From: Cristatella mucedo
Taxonomy: Eukaryota > Bryozoa > Phylactolaemata > Cristatellidae
Direction of reading: 5' to 3'
Length of the DNA stretch: 64,000 bases
NCBI GenBank assembly: GCA_009760855.2
Contig: WPIO01000094.1
Coordinates: 124,001 to 188,000, forward strand
Numbering within the stretch: the first letter of the stretch is position 1; every line of letters begins with the position of its first letter. The notes beneath the pieces are model-generated. The model had not been told where the DNA came from and searched no databases. It worked only from the letters and a program-made list of their open reading frames with translations. Made by a program: the position numbers and the translations under genes. This document shows, piece by piece, positions 44,591-59,500 of the stretch.

Positions 44591-45885
44591 GATAAAATTT
44601 TACTTGACGTACTTCAGTTACAGGATGTTGGCTGAAGAAGCCCAGTTTCTGTTTAAAGAGACATCAGTGTGAGGCACGTTTCCTTGCAGGTACAGGTTTT
44701 TAGGACCATGTCTGCATTCGACACAGCTCGCCATTTTTCTTACTGCAAGTTCTCTCAGATCCACAAAGGGTTTCTATTACTGACAATGCAAACGACATTT
44801 GAGGGGCCATCAATGTAACTTGCCTCTAATTCTTCTTGTTGAGATTTTCATAGCGTCGCCGACTGCTAGGCTATATTTTGTAGTGATACTTCGGGCAAGC
44901 ATTTTCCTTAAGGTTAGCATTCCCTGTCGTCGTAAGGTGGTGGGTCTACGATTAATCTACTCAGTGTGTCAGAAACACAGCCTCTCGAGAATTTACCATC
45001 AAGAGTCAGGCTTGCAAAAGTGAACGTCTTTAAATCGATTAAATCATTTAGGCAGGTTAGATACTAATCTCTCTGCACATGTTCACGCAATAGAATCTCT
45101 TTTATGAGGCATGCTAATGCAGATAAATACCATTACACTTTTTCAAATGGTATGGCTAAATTATAAAAATATTTGGCTATCTAAAAGAACAAGGATTCGT
45201 ATAAATACATGGTTATTGACGGCGTCTCTAGCTTGGCAGCTTTTGAATACTTGCCAAAAATCTTCTGATAACGTTGGAAAACATACACGTGGTAAGGTTT
45301 TATGTTAGATTATTCGGAGATACCATCCTATATTTGTTCTCACGATTTGAGGACGTACCTTTACGCAAAGAAGGCACACTCACGGCATAACGTCGCGGAG
45401 TCACCTTTTCTGAGGGCGGCAAATGCTTAACCATCCAATAAGAAATTATTTCCTCAAATATTCGTAGCTTCATAACCAATAATAAAGTAATCACAATCGT
45501 CTGTATGAAACAACAGCTTACCATTACCATGCAAAAGCAATTTCTGTACTCTGAGGGAAAACCAGCTTCCATTCCTTATATACTCCAGAGCACACCTCCA
45601 TTAATAGTTTCCACCCATCCAGTCATTCGAGGGCTGCACATTCGATTTGCTTCTCAAGTAATGGTGCAGTGGTTACAGATGGAGCTGATAATCGATGCCT
45701 ATTTACGCCTCCCATCACTGCAGGCAGAGGTTAAACCTAACGTTCCCATACTTATAGTAGTGATTACTCAACAAATTTACATGCCATACTCAAGTTCCTA
45801 TAAAAGCTACACTACGTTAGCCCGATTCTCAAGTTCCGCGCTGACAGTTTTATCTTTCAACCATTAAAGTCTCGCAGTCTATTTC
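44591..45885. other. Unassigned sequence downstream of the polycystin-like gene
   Basis: Open frames at 45300-45572 (minus) and 45505-45867 (plus) overlap. The minus one ends with an AAG|GTACGT donor-like string near 45346-45350 and could hold a further 3' exon of the polycystin-like gene, but no homology supports this. Confidence 0.35.
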
Positions 45886-45887
45886 AC

Positions 45888-46066
45888 GGTGAGCCGTAAT
45901 GGCTCACTAGGTAAGGTGGTTGCTTTTCACGACCTTGGCCCCGAGGTCGTGGGTTCGAATCCTGTGGTGCGCGATCCTTTACAGCCACTGCAAACGGTGG
46001 TGATAGCCGTCAAGGCTCCTCTGTCACTATACAAAGGAGGTTGTTAAATCAGCAATTATTTAAATT
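45888..46066 (+). repeat. SINE-2, full length (best copy)
   Basis: GTGAGCCGTAATGGCTCAC, TAGGTAAGGTGGTTGC (A-box region), GTGGGTTCGAATCCTG (a consensus B box), GCGATCCTTTACAGCC, GTGGTGATAGCCGTCAAGG and GGTTGTTAAATCAGC, then an AT-rich tail. The head is tRNA-like but unlike that of SINE-1, and the tail does not match LINE-A. Confidence 0.9.
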
Positions 46067-46069
46067 TAA

Positions 46070-46826
46070 AATTTAAGTAAGGTCTGTAAATGTGCCCAGA
46101 TTGGTTTCTTTAGATTGATTTCCCTTCCCCACCCCTTTCTCCCTTTTCCGGTCAAACAGGTTAGCCTCAAGGTAAAAAACTTACTTTACAGTCCAAGAGT
46201 TCTCTTGCTTTGCATTCAAATCAAAACAAATTTATTGTCAGGGATGCGTTCGCTGGGCTCGGGCTCAAATCAGCTCGGAGCTGCTCCGTTAAAATCAATG
46301 AACTCTCGGTATGCCATGCTTTTACTTCACGTGCACCTAAAGCTACGAAACCATCGCAGGCTAGCATCAACAAAATCGCATACTTTGAGAGAGCTAAGGT
46401 TTTACAGAGCATGCTTTAGTAACATGGGCTGCTCTGTATTTTGTAGTGCCTGTGAGCACTACTGATCAGAGTATGATTTTCTTGCATGGTATGTGCTTGT
46501 TTTTAGTCCACTATTGAAGTGTCTATAAAGAGAACTAGTTCTGTGAGTGCTGCCATATACTTGCTAAATTCTAATTGTTAATTGTTGTATTGCCCCTTTT
46601 GATGTTCATTATGTAAAGAATTAAATCACTGGTATTGTGATTATTAGTGGTGTAGCACAATATTTCTCAGTTTCCTCGTCCTAGGATGTACTCTTTGGTG
46701 TAGTAATCAAATAGGGCGTCAGCCGAGCCCAAAAATTTACACTAGCGGTCCATGCCAACCACAAATCGAGACTTCCTGAAAATCTAAAAAAAGCGAGCAA
46801 TCAATAGCTTACAATGAGCCTTATCT
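46070..46826. other. 3' flank of the polycystin-like gene
   Basis: The frames at 46115-46465 (plus) and 46221-46412 (minus) are unsupported. A diverged LINE-A-like tail may lie near 46515-46575 (GTGTCTATAAAGAG). No clear polyadenylation signal was identified on the minus strand. Confidence 0.35.
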
Positions 46827-49800
46827 CTAACAATAGTGCCAGTTACCTCTCTTTCCGGAAAATTTCCTTTTCGGATTTTCTGGTTTTCCCATCGCCTGCT
46901 CCATCAAGGTCTTCCGGTCTCCATCTGTGGTATGCTGGTTTTGTTGAGATGAACCCAAGCCACTAATAATTTTGAACTGCTCCAGCATGAATTGCAAGAT
47001 CTCGTGTTCGTTATTTGTGTTATTAAGAGAGGCACGAGCTTGCTGGAATCCCTCCATAATGATTGTCATCATGACGCTTAGCATTACGATAATAATAATG
47101 CTCACAAAGCTCAGAATTAGTACTGGAGCAAAGGTCGGGTTAGCAGCTTTCAAGGATGAATAGTCAAATTTGTCTAAAAATAAAACAATCATAGTACTAT
47201 CGTTTGCATTTTGTTCAAGTAAATGACACTACTAGCTCTTCTAAGCAATTATTTTGGTCAAAGCAAAGAATTTTGAAGCACAAAGATAAAAATAACTTCA
47301 AGCATAAGGTTAAAACGGGAATATTCACAACTATGCATCCATAATTGTGCCAAGGATGCTTGTCGTTTTGCGCATGCATCAGTTGGTCAGACGTCGTATG
47401 AGAGCGATCTAGATAGACAAAACCCAGCGGAAATTATAAATCAAATAATAGAGCAAGTATCGGAGAATATTTGTTGGACATTTGGCTCCTCTTAACAGTT
47501 TGCCGCCATAAGGCTCCAAAACTTGACAGCTTAGACTAATCACGTGTTAGTGAGCATCAGAAAGATAATTGGCCAGATCTGAGCGGGTAAAGTAGCAATT
47601 TTGATAAAAATTCGCGGCCCGGAGTTAACGGTCTTAAAATAGGTAAAAGAGAGTGGCATGTGCATTTAACGCCCCTAGAGTATTTTATGGAGTAGTCATG
47701 CTACTTCAAGTCACTTAGGATGTGTCCTAAGTGGAGCATGCCAGTTTCCGTCGATGCCTAACGGCAAAGGTGTGTCTATGAAGCTGATTGGTCTAGGGAT
47801 CGACTTTACTCCCATTTCGCAAACATTTTTCACTACCGCTCATTTATGTATTTGGAAATATTTCAAGGAATGGCTAAGTGCCTGACGTCTGATGTAAGAG
47901 CAAAAAGTAAGGATGGAAAGTTCTCACAGAATCTTAGGCAGGATACGGAAAGTATGAGGCAAGGCACTCACGGTGCGAGTCCTGCGGCTTGAAACTTTTA
48001 TCTTTAAACTTTTAGTGGCTCTGACGGCCGATTAGGCTCTAATGCCACAAGGTGCGTGGGGCTGCTAAGCATAAATGGCACAGAAATACCTAGACAATTA
48101 GTCTAATAGTTGAATAGTTGTTTAGGGTGTCTTTCAACAGACTAAACAGACTAAACAAATAAAATTTACATGTCATTAGAATCACTGACGATTTGATTTC
48201 ACAAATAAGAGACACAGTTAAATAACCATTTGGCGAAAACCGTGTCTAGCGCCAATTTAAACTGGACTCAACGTATATAAAATACAAATCTACCAATCTA
48301 TACATAATATATGATTTTTGTCCCAACTTTCTGAATCTTGTGACGCTTAATTAAATTTTCTGAGCTTGATGAAGTACGTGCTAGTGACATCAAGAAGACC
48401 TATTTAGAGTTCATTATTTCACTTTTTCTACCAATTCCAAAATTCTTCCCTTACTCGACAGATCAATGCAAAATTGAAAACTTTAGGGCAATTGCTGGAA
48501 GACCTTTGCAGGAGTTTCTGATTTCAATCGGGTTAGTTTTGCTATAACTTTCCTTGATTGGATAGTGAAAATCGAAAACCGTTTGATGACAAGCAGTACT
48601 TTACTAATCAGAGCCAAATCAGAAAGGAATGCCTGCTGGGGCTAGTGGTCAGATGTCTGCAGAGGTCTGTAGTGGCGGAGCTTGGTGCCCAGTGCTGATG
48701 CACTCAGGTACTCAGGTCAGAGATCTGCAGAGATCAGAGGTCAAAGGTCCGCAAAGGAGGTCAGCTCAGGCAAAGCTCAGTGCCCAGTACTCAAGCACTC
48801 AAGTATGCAGATCGCGCCAAAAAAATTTATCATGATTTCAAAATTCCATAATGATCACTAGTTGAGACTGCTCGCAGTATGCTAATTGAGCAAAGTTCAT
48901 TGCTACGAATACTTACTCAGCGTCATAATAAGCAAATGTTGAAACGCTGACACAAAGTCACTGAATGACTCCACCACTCCACCAAAGACCAAGCAAGTTG
49001 CATGGACGAAGCCGAGAAGTAAAATAATCAGAACAACCATAAATGAAAGCAAGGGTGACATTATGGCCTTCATGGTCGATGCAAGCATGCTGATTCTCTT
49101 ATTAAATCTCAACAGTTTGAGAAACTTCACCGTCGCCACAAAAGTGGTCAGTCCCAAGCAGCTTCTGTAGCACTGAAAAAGAACAGCGAGAGTATTTACA
49201 GAAAACGCAGCGAAGCTGTCATTATCAGTTCACTGCTTAGCAGTTCATCACCATATTATAATTCAGCTTTAGAAAATGTACGATATTTGAATGAAGCAAT
49301 TAAAGTTCTCTCTGTCTAGCTTTCTTGAGTAGATGCCTGACTACATTTTTTCAATGGAGCTGAGAGATGACCTAAATATAATAACATTTTCAAACTGTTA
49401 ATTATCCAAGTCGGCAGCTTAGTTATCCATCGTAGAACGTGGACAGTGGGAATAGCTTCTAAAGGACTAGTTGTTATCTTTGATAGGAATAGAACTACCG
49501 AATGAGGTCGCAAGTGGGCCCTTCGAATGTAGAAATTGACGTGATGCACACTATTGAGGGATGGGAGTCTAGAGTTGATGCTGCCATACTAGGGATGAAC
49601 TTTCTGACCTCTACAATCTTGTAGAAAAAGGAGCTGGAGAGGCGATCAACTAAGCCAACGGGATCTCTATGGAAGGAGCTAATCTGAGAGTGGTTAAATG
49701 ATCGGTTGATCTTATGCATTCAAACTTTTTGATAGTACATCTGTGGTTTAAGAATGGTTTTATAGAAGCTAGCCTTGGCCTTAGCCATTATCTAGTGGTA

Positions 49801-51567
49801 TGACCCACAATGGTCCTCGTATGTTTGTAGATAGACAGCTAGTTCTGTCTGATTTGTGCTTTTTAAGCTTTCACTTAGTAGAGCTAGCTAGTTTAACTTC
49901 TCCAGAAAGCCATGTGCCTTTTGGATAGGGCACACACAGTGTTCTTAGTCAGAGGTGCAAACTCGTCGGGTGTGTCAGATAGTGTCATGTTGTAATATTC
50001 TACCGAGAATGACAGGTCAGAAGGGCGTTAAAGAAGTAGAGGCGATGCAAGTATTTAGAAGCGGACGTCATTGATGCTGAAAGTTACGAAGTTTCGCGAT
50101 TCACAAGTGACTTTTTAGATGCAGAGAAGGGGAAAAACTTTAGACTGAATGAGATATCCATGCTGTTAGTTTATCAGAACTTGGTAGTAATAAGTGGTGA
50201 TCGCTTGAAGTTTTATTGAGAAAAAATTGGTTGAACATACGATACTTAATAATAATTATAATAATAATGCAATTGATAAAGCGCCCTCAGATAACTTAGT
50301 CTCTCTCTAGGCGCTTTACGTTTGCTGCAAAGGGAAATGCAATTGAATGGTGAGTAAAATCATGCTTGATAAACAAACAAAATGAATAACATGGTCAGGG
50401 GTGACATGCACAGGGTCAGCATGCAAATATTGTTGGTGGCAGCATGCACAGTGTCAGCACTCATAAGCACGTCAAAGACGAATCACGGGGACCCACTAAA
50501 TGCTGTCCTAAATAGGTGTGTTTTTAAGTTCTTTTTAAATGTGGTCAGGTCAGGGGATGTTCTGACGCAGGTCGGGAGAGAGTTCCAGGCTTTTGGGGGA
50601 TACGAACTAAATGCACGGTCTCCAAGGATTTGAGGTTTGTACAGGGTATTTGTAGACTGTTGGATTCCGAAAAGCCGGTGGTTCGATGCTTGGCCTGATG
50701 GGGGGTATATCTGAGAGATAGGATGGAGCCAAAGAATGAAGGGACCTAAAAGTGAGCGAAAAAACCTTGAAGTCAATCCGTTGCTTGACTGGTAGCCAGT
50801 GCATGTCGGCGAGAAGTGGAGTAATGTGGCAACTGGGACGCTCACGGCAGACAAGCCGAGCTGCGGAGTTTTGCACCAGCTGCAATCACTCAATCGCACA
50901 TGCTGGTAGGCCAGGAAGCAGTGAGTTGCAGAAGTCGAGACGGGATGTCACGAATGTATCGACTAACTTGGACGTGGTATCCTTACCTAAACCAGCCCGA
51001 ATTTTAGCAATAATATGAAGCTGAAAAAAGTCAGATTTTACTGTGGAGCTGATATGGTCGTCTAAGGAGAGGTCGCTTTGGTATATGACACCTAGATTTC
51101 TAGCTGATTCAACTACTTGAAGAAAGTTGAGCAATGCACAAGCCACAAGTGAAAATGAGGTGTGTACTAAATTCACTGCTGAATGCGCCAGATATGTTAT
51201 CGAAATGAATGTTAAAATCACACGTAATGAGGAGAAGTCAGCTTCTTGCATGCATAGTCGAAACGAGGTCAGAGAAGTCTATGATAAAAGAGGTATTTGT
51301 ATTGTAGGGATGGCGATATACTAGTGCAAACCTTGGCAACATGTTCTCGGATGAACTCTAAACGACAGGTTTGAAAGTCTGCTTATTGAGGACTGAAAAC
51401 GGCTTGAAATTGAAGGATGAACCTGTGATGACGACGATCGGCTAACGATTTTGATCTATTTAGAGGTGCGAAAGAAGGAGAAGCCTGTTGGGTTTGGCTA
51501 ACTAATGGTCAGGCAGTTAACCAATTTCATCTATGTCTCAGTCAAGACGAACAATTTATTGAGCTAT

Positions 51568-51625
<58 letters not shown>

Positions 51626-54600
51626 TGATCAATGTATATGATCCAACTTATTCTCGATAATTTATCACCTATAATTATTTGTTTATTTCCCATTGAGATA
51701 GGGACCCAAAGACAAGTCTTAAGATTAGCCCCCGGGTAACGATAGGCCTGATGACAATAAGTGAGAGAGATTACCAGCAGTGCACGAGGGAGATTACTCA
51801 GGGTGGTTGAAGACAATGCTGAGGATCCTAAATGAGCAGGGTCTCCAGTGGCGGATACCTCAAACGCTTCGATGAGATTTGATTTTTTAATGCCTAATTT
51901 ATGCACTTTAGCAAAATCAACCAAATCTAGGAATGCATATAAATTAGGATATTAAGACGATGATAGGTAAGCACAGCAGTACGTAATATCCAGATTAATA
52001 GCTGCCGGCAAATCCAACCTCCGCCTACACGGGCTCGGTTGACCCAGCCTCAAGAATTAAGCGTTTAGATGTCCATAGGCGACTGAGAAATTACTCTCTA
52101 CTGTCAAATATCAAACATCAGCTTTCAAACTGCCTTGGTAAGCATAGGTCTTGTAATACAAGAATCCTATAACCCGGTGAGTACCTCATTCCAAAATGAT
52201 GCCGGCTGAAAGTTAGTGTATACATCGAGCGACTTCAGTGACAACGTTCTTTTAGCGTCCTCGAGGCTGGAGGTTTGAGTCGTAAAAAGAATGATGGCTA
52301 TATAGCAGAGTAGGAGATTGACCATATCCAACATATGCCCAAAGCTCTGCAAGTATAGAGTGAGTACATGTCAAACCTTATAAAAAGCAGTTGCAGAAGA
52401 TCAGTATGACTAGATTAGTCTCGTTATGAATTGATCCTATTTCCGCTTAAAGAGAAAAAATTTGCCACACAATTTCTTTCTACTAAGTAGGCGCCAGATA
52501 ACTTTTTTTAGTGAGAATGCGAGCAGCAGGTTAGCCTGCTGTGGAAGCAGCTTAGTCATGCCGACACGAGAGTTAGTCAACTCAGCAGCAGTCAAGCTCT
52601 CCCTGTGGATGGCTTGACATAATCCAATTGCTACAAGTGACTCTTTAAGCAAGATGACGCAAGAGGAGATTAATTTATGGGCTCCTATAGCCTCAAACCT
52701 CAACCTCAATAGTTTTTGAATTAGAATGGGAAGTGCTGCTACCAGAACTAAAGGTGAGCAATTTATTTGAAAAGGCTAAGTGTGGAAACGATATTAAATC
52801 TTTCCCTGAGTGTTTTTGTATTAACTGGGTCATTATTATCAGGTTAAGATACTTTACTATATTTTTACTTCCATACAAAATATATATATATATATATTAT
52901 ATATATATGTAAAATTCATTTTCTGCCAAGCACACGCCTGGTAATATGTACAGATAAATTATATACATATATTTATATAGTTCATTCGCATAAAACCCTA
53001 AGTGAGCTAAATCTCTATCAAGGCATTTTGCATATGTCACAGGGGTCGTGCATAAATGTCACGCACACAAGCTCAGCCATCAAACATAATGACCTCTACC
53101 TCTGTCATCAATAATAATATTAACAATAATGCACTTGATAAAGTGCCCTCAGAAAACCGATACTCTCTCTAGGCGCTTTACATTTGCAGCAAAGGGAAAT
53201 GCAAATGAAAGGTCAGTAATATCATGCTTGATAAACAAACAAAATTAGTAACATTGTTAGGGGTGACATGCACAGGGTCAGCATGCCAATGTGGTTATTG
53301 GAAGGATGCACAGTGTCAGAATGCATAAGGACATCAAGGACGAATCACAGGGACCCTTTAAATGCTGTCCTAAATAGGTGGGTTTTCAAGTTAAATTGGT
53401 ATTCCAGCATGCCGAGGCTAAATTTGCGCAAAGATACAAATCTAAAAGTTGGCAGACCTGACTGCAGCTATTAGTGTCATGTAAGTGAATGTCACCTTGG
53501 ACAGGACACCCATATGCTTCAGTAGAAATGCCGCACGTGTTCATTTTAAGAAACATATTATCCAATTGAAGAGCAGTGCTGATTTTTACTGCATCTTTGC
53601 CACCCGAACTCTTTGTGCCCACAAAGGATGCATCAGCATCCTTTTCAATAGTATTTTTCCTCTACATGATCCCTAGCGTGTTTTAGTGGGTCGCTTTAAA
53701 AAGTCTCATAGACACTTTAGACCCTAGGTAGCTGATTCTAGTCTAATAGTAGAGACTGTCTACTGCCATAGCTTGCTGAAGATTAAACTGTATCTCTAGT
53801 TTTGTCCAAGCTGCAATCCCGCTTTGCATTGGCTGCCGAAAAAGCCGCCAAGTCTCTGAAGCTCTCGATGACTATCGCTGTTAGATTAATCAACAAATCC
53901 TAGATAGTCAGAAATATGTATCTTTTCTCAGGAGATGCAGTTGCTCCTTGTTAATCAACGGATATAGAACAAAGCTCTCATGCTGACCTACCATGGCTTG
54001 ACCCCTTCATACATAGCTGAATTGCCAAACCTGCTTTAGCCTCCTTGTGCAAACAAGTCATCTATCATAAAATAAGCTAACTGTTCCATTTCTCCGCTTA
54101 AAGACTGTTGTCGACAGCCTTTCCCCTGCGAGTCCTAGACTGTGGAACTAACTTCAGCAAATCTTATGCACTGAAATATACTCTTCTGATTCTGACTGCA
54201 ACAAATTATTTCCAGCCATCCTGAGCAGGTTCTTTCTTGTTCATCTCTACAACGGCTGATTTAATGATAGTGAGCTGATTACTGATGGCTTTAAGTGGTT
54301 TATAGAAGACTATCCAATGTGATATTCACTTAAAATTTCCGGCTTTGTTGAGCTTTCTGACTGGAGTCTTTTACATTAAGCGAGTACTTGCAAATTAACA
54401 GAAAGCAATGGCAGAGGGTAGTTTACCTCATTAGTTTTACGAAGCGAATAGTATCCTCAAATGTTTCTTTAATATAACGGCCAGAATATTTACAAGGGTG
54501 GAAGGCCGTATAAATTGATAAAAAAGGAAGGTCTCGATTTGGCAGCCAATAAGACAGGCAGTTGGTAATGTATCACTTTTTCGGAAAATTGTGATTACTT

Positions 54601-56501
54601 TTTACGCATAAAAGAATTTTTTGAATTTAGGTTTATCATTAATTCTTTTTATCTTATTAGTCTACCTATATTAGAGATCGGCAAATTTCGGCCTTTAGGC
54701 CAGATCTGGCATAGCTAGTGCTTCTTGACCTCCTGAAATGACCTTGTAGTCCGAAACCATTACCGACATCTGATCTAGATGATTGATTTTAGTTATCTTT
54801 GAAAGCGCATGGTTCTTTAGGATTTACTGATTTTAGTTATCTTTGGAAGCCGTGATTCTTCAGGATTTTAGTGTTAGCAGTGAAAGGTCTCAGTAATGCT
54901 GCCTTGAAAACGAAGGGAATCGTCCCGAGAACAGGTATGATAATAATTGTTTCAGCTCATATCCAGCCTCTTACAAAGTGTTCAAATATAGTGACACGCT
55001 TGAAGCGAAATGCATTTATTAACAGTCAGCAATAGCACACCCAACAGGGAACGGCACTTACTTTGATGTATTTTATTTTCAATTTCCTGACCAAGCTGAA
55101 CTCCATGTACGTGAAATAGCAGACCAGCAACATGCAGCCTAGTTCAGCGGCCAATGTTAGAAGTTGGTCCTCTCGCTGGATGATTTCATACCTCATAAAG
55201 GTCATTCTGTATAGAGGTCGAATTACTAAAACAATTTAGCCATACATATGCTTATTCTGTTGCTCAGGGTGTCGCAATTAGTGCAGAAATGAGGCATTTT
55301 GCGAATCACACCCTCATTTATGCTAATGGATAATTAAATTCTATCATAATTGATATGCCTCTAAATATTTCATTAAATACAATTGATTCATGCTTCCTGG
55401 AGATTACAATTATTTTCACGCATTCGATTTTCGGATCTGGTGCCAATTTTCTCAAACTATGGAGCATTCGGAAACCTGCAGGCACTCTAACCTGCAGGCT
55501 CGTAACCGACCGATACTCGTATGACGACAGCAAATCCACCAACCACTTTGTAAGAATGCGTGGCTGTAAGAATTAGGAACAGTCTGCACAGGGCTCAGAC
55601 TTACTGAAGCAAAACTAGGCTGTCGTCTCTGTCTGTCCAAAGAAATGCACAGAGCTTTTAGAGTGCAACCTGGAAAATAACAAGTTGCCCCCTTATTTTT
55701 AGTAAGACATTTATCAGGCTTGACTTGTCTCATGCGTGCAAGAAGCCGGGCGTAAGTAGAGGGATAGAATGCGACTTTGGTTAGAATTTTTGTAGACGAC
55801 CGTGACTGGTGACTGACCCTTCTTGACTGGCTCAGAATTCAGTGGGTCCCGGTGATTTGTCTTGTATTCGCTTATTCGTGCTACCAATGAGAATGCTGCT
55901 ACTAACCATATTTGCATGCTAACCTTATGCATGTCACCTCTAACAATGCTATGTTGTTGACATCGAGCATGCTACTACTAACCGTTCAATCGTGCTTACT
56001 TTGCAGTATTTTTAAAATGCCTAGAAAGAGATCGAGTCCTCCTAGGGCGAAATATCAAGTGCATACTAATAATTGATAATAATTTAACTGCTGACCCGAA
56101 GAACAGGTGCATTTACTACATGCATAATGCATTTAAGGAAAGTAATGACTGCACGAAGGCAGTGAAATGGCGTAAGTAGGGTAAGCTGCGCCTTTCAAAG
56201 GCAGTGGCCAGGGAAAAACAAAACCTCGGCAACAGCAGCAGGCGGTCCACAAGTCACATCAAACTTAGCCATGGTGAGAGAGCCGCACCAAGATGAAGAG
56301 TATCACAAGTAGAGATTAGTTCGTGCATCGTATTACTGATCGAGCGGGTAAAGGATACAGGGATAATTTTATCAATAGTCCAAAGAACGCCCTAACAGGA
56401 GGTATTAACGAGTAGCTATATTACACCTTATGATAAATGGGCCATTGTTTTGGCTAGCACATGCGAGGAAATCTCAGGCATGGTCATAGTAGTAGTAATA
56501 C

Positions 56502-56538
<37 letters not shown>

Positions 56539-59500
56539 TTAATACACTTGATAAAGCGCCCTCAGAGAACTTAATCTCTTTCTAGGCGCTTTACATTTGC
56601 TGCAAAGGGAAATGCAATTGAATGGTAAGTAAAATCATGCTTGAAAAACAAACACAATGAATAATATGGTAAGGGGTGACAGGGACTACCCGACGGTATT
56701 ACGAAGAAGGTAAGTAAAAGTTATTAATATTGTAATATTAGGAGTCCCTGGCTTCTCCCTAGTGCTAAATTTAGGTTAAAGTAGATGTAGGCAGCTGTAT
56801 TGCAGCCTCTAGTTAGAACAGATTTGCACGAATCATATTTTGTAAGACATCCGTAATTTTTCATTGCCTTGTACTAAGGGAGAACAATGTCATGGTTGCT
56901 CCACTAGCTGACTAGTGACAATCCTTTAAAAAAATGAATGATGCAATCGATGCCATACTTTTGAGCATCAACAGCTTAAAACCAAAAATATAAAAAAACA
57001 GCTAATTAAAAGTCGGCGAGACAATACTTTCAATGTAATTATAATTTCACGGTATACCGAATCTCAAGATATGTGATCTGAGGCTACCTAAGTTGTATAT
57101 CTCGGAAGAACACTGGCTTGTCACTGGCTCATTAGTAAAGAACTAATTTATAGTAAAGTATTCCTACAAATAAGTTATTCGATAATTGTTTGAAAGAGCT
57201 CTCATAGGAGTCTCATAAATCAACGTTTTAACAGAATTAGATGAAATTCTGAAGTCTCAATCTTGTTTGAGACTTTCACTACTGCGAAGGTTTGACAAAT
57301 TGATTGCCGAAGTCTCGAGTATTAGGTTTGAGCAACTCACATTGAGAGAGACAATTCAAATTGTCTAGTTGTACAAGTTTTGACGTTAACTATTTGGTTT
57401 TTCATTGTTATTGAATTTTAAAACTTTAATAATAATAATAATTATAATGCAGTTGATAAAGTGCCCTCAGAGAACTTATCTCTTTCTAGGCGCTTTACAT
57501 TCGCTGCAAAGTGAAATGCAATGGAATGGTAAGTAAAATCATGCTTGAAAAACAAACGAACTGAATAATATGGTTAGGGGTGACATGCACAGGGTCAGTA
57601 TGCAAATGTGGTTAGTGGCAGCATGCACAGTGTCAGCACGCATAAGCACATCAAGGACGAATCACAGGGACCCGCTAAATGCTGTCCTAAATAGTTGTGT
57701 TTTTAGGTTCCTTTTAAATGTGGTCAGGTCAGGGGATGTTCTGAAGCAGGTCGGGAAGGAGTTCCAGGCTTTGGGAGCATACGAACTAATGCACGGTCTC
57801 CAAAGGATTTGAGGTTTGTACAGGGTATTTGTAGACTGTTGGATTCCGAAAAGCGGGTGGTACGATGCTTGGCCTGATGGGGTAGTATATCTGACAGATA
57901 GGCTGGAGCCATAGAATGAAGGGACCTAAAAGTGAGCGAAAAAACCTTGAAGATTAAATGTAGCTGGTCTTGAGACTAAATACTTACAGCTTTAGGGAGA
58001 ACGTAGTCGGCCAATTTATAAACACCCTAACATTTTTGTGATTTCTGAATTCTATTGGTCGGAGCCTGTTATGGCCAATTCTTGAGTTTGGCTGCATAAA
58101 AGCAGTGAAAGCCTTTTGAATATTGCACCACAATTTTTAGCATTTAATTGCATGTATTTTATCCTATATAAACACCTTTCCGTTATTTCCCCTATATCAA
58201 GCTCTTCTACGTCTTGTTTACCTTAGATAACAATGCGGGGTGAATCGCCTGAGAACATAACAGAAATCATAATTAGATCCAAAAACACATGGGTCATGAG
58301 TGCGTGAGTTTTGGAAAAAAAGTCTCTTACGAGTGCTGTAATTTTAGGCTCGTTGTCTATTGATGCAAGCCAGTGCACTGTGCACTAATGTCGACTGAAT
58401 GAAAAAAAAGGTAGGGCAAAAAGATTGCCTCTAAAAAGTCTCCACTGAAAGGTAGAGCAAAATCGAACGCTTGCCATCCCTATAGGATTCGCGTGAGCAG
58501 TAGGGCTCCTGAGATCTTGAGAGTTGCTGTTGAATTATGATCTGGTAGTGGCGTTAAATCTGAGAGTCTTTATACTCTCTGACTGGTGATGGACATCTGT
58601 AACTAACTGTGGCCTGCCATCTAGGGTTTACCTCTCATTGATGCCGTAGAGAATTTGTTGAAGCAAGGTACAGGCAATATTAACAACCTCCGAGTTCCAT
58701 GACGGTTTTTAGACCTCTCAGTTTTCGCCGCCCTTGAATGTCGCTGGCAGCGGCATTCTGCTCAGGACGTCGCCGTATATTTTGTCCCCCTCGTGTCAAG
58801 AAGCAGCTACAGTTATGAGGGCTGGGTTCTTAACTTTAGGGGAACTAGCCGGAAATTCTCTGCAGGTAAGCTGTGGTATTGTTACACGTCGTAAATGGTA
58901 ACTGAGAGGGTTTATCTGCCAATCTCCTATTCTAGCGGGTTCTCCGGACGGTCTAGATATGAGCGGATCTAAATTTGTAAGGATTGCCGACGTGAACATC
59001 GATGTCTCCTAAAATTTGTTGCGGCCATTCCCACACAAAAATTTCAATAAGGAACTCGCAGGAAAGTTCTCAACTGAAGATGTCAGACAACCAGAATTAG
59101 GTATGCTAGATCGCAACCGTTAGAGGCACAGTATTTGACGAGGACCTGATTACAACTGATTTAAACGATACCCCATGCCAGAAACCGCACATTTTATAGC
59201 CAAACAATTAACGAACAACTTATAGAATCCCTGCGAGCCGCCTTGTCAGACTGCATGGGCTAAAAGCTTGAGAATCCGATTGGGTTGGTTTCAGATGCAC
59301 TGCTTCCAGAGCAGGGTGTCATCCTACCTCGTTCAGCAGAAATGCCATTGCTTCTTCCGGACAGCCCGGTGGAGGATAAACAACCCATTGTTTTTTATGA
59401 ACTGAAATAAACAGAGGGAATTGCAAAGGTTCTCCAAGTAACTCATTGACGCAAATTTAGTGGCTTACATGCTAAGCCGCATATAGGCGACTCGGCTGAG

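Noticed and set aside
47695-47755. Hairpin CACTTAGGA-TGTG-TCCTAAGTG as a terminator or microRNA
   Set aside because: Nine-base stem with weak extension inside an intron; eukaryotic context gives no reason to call a terminator.
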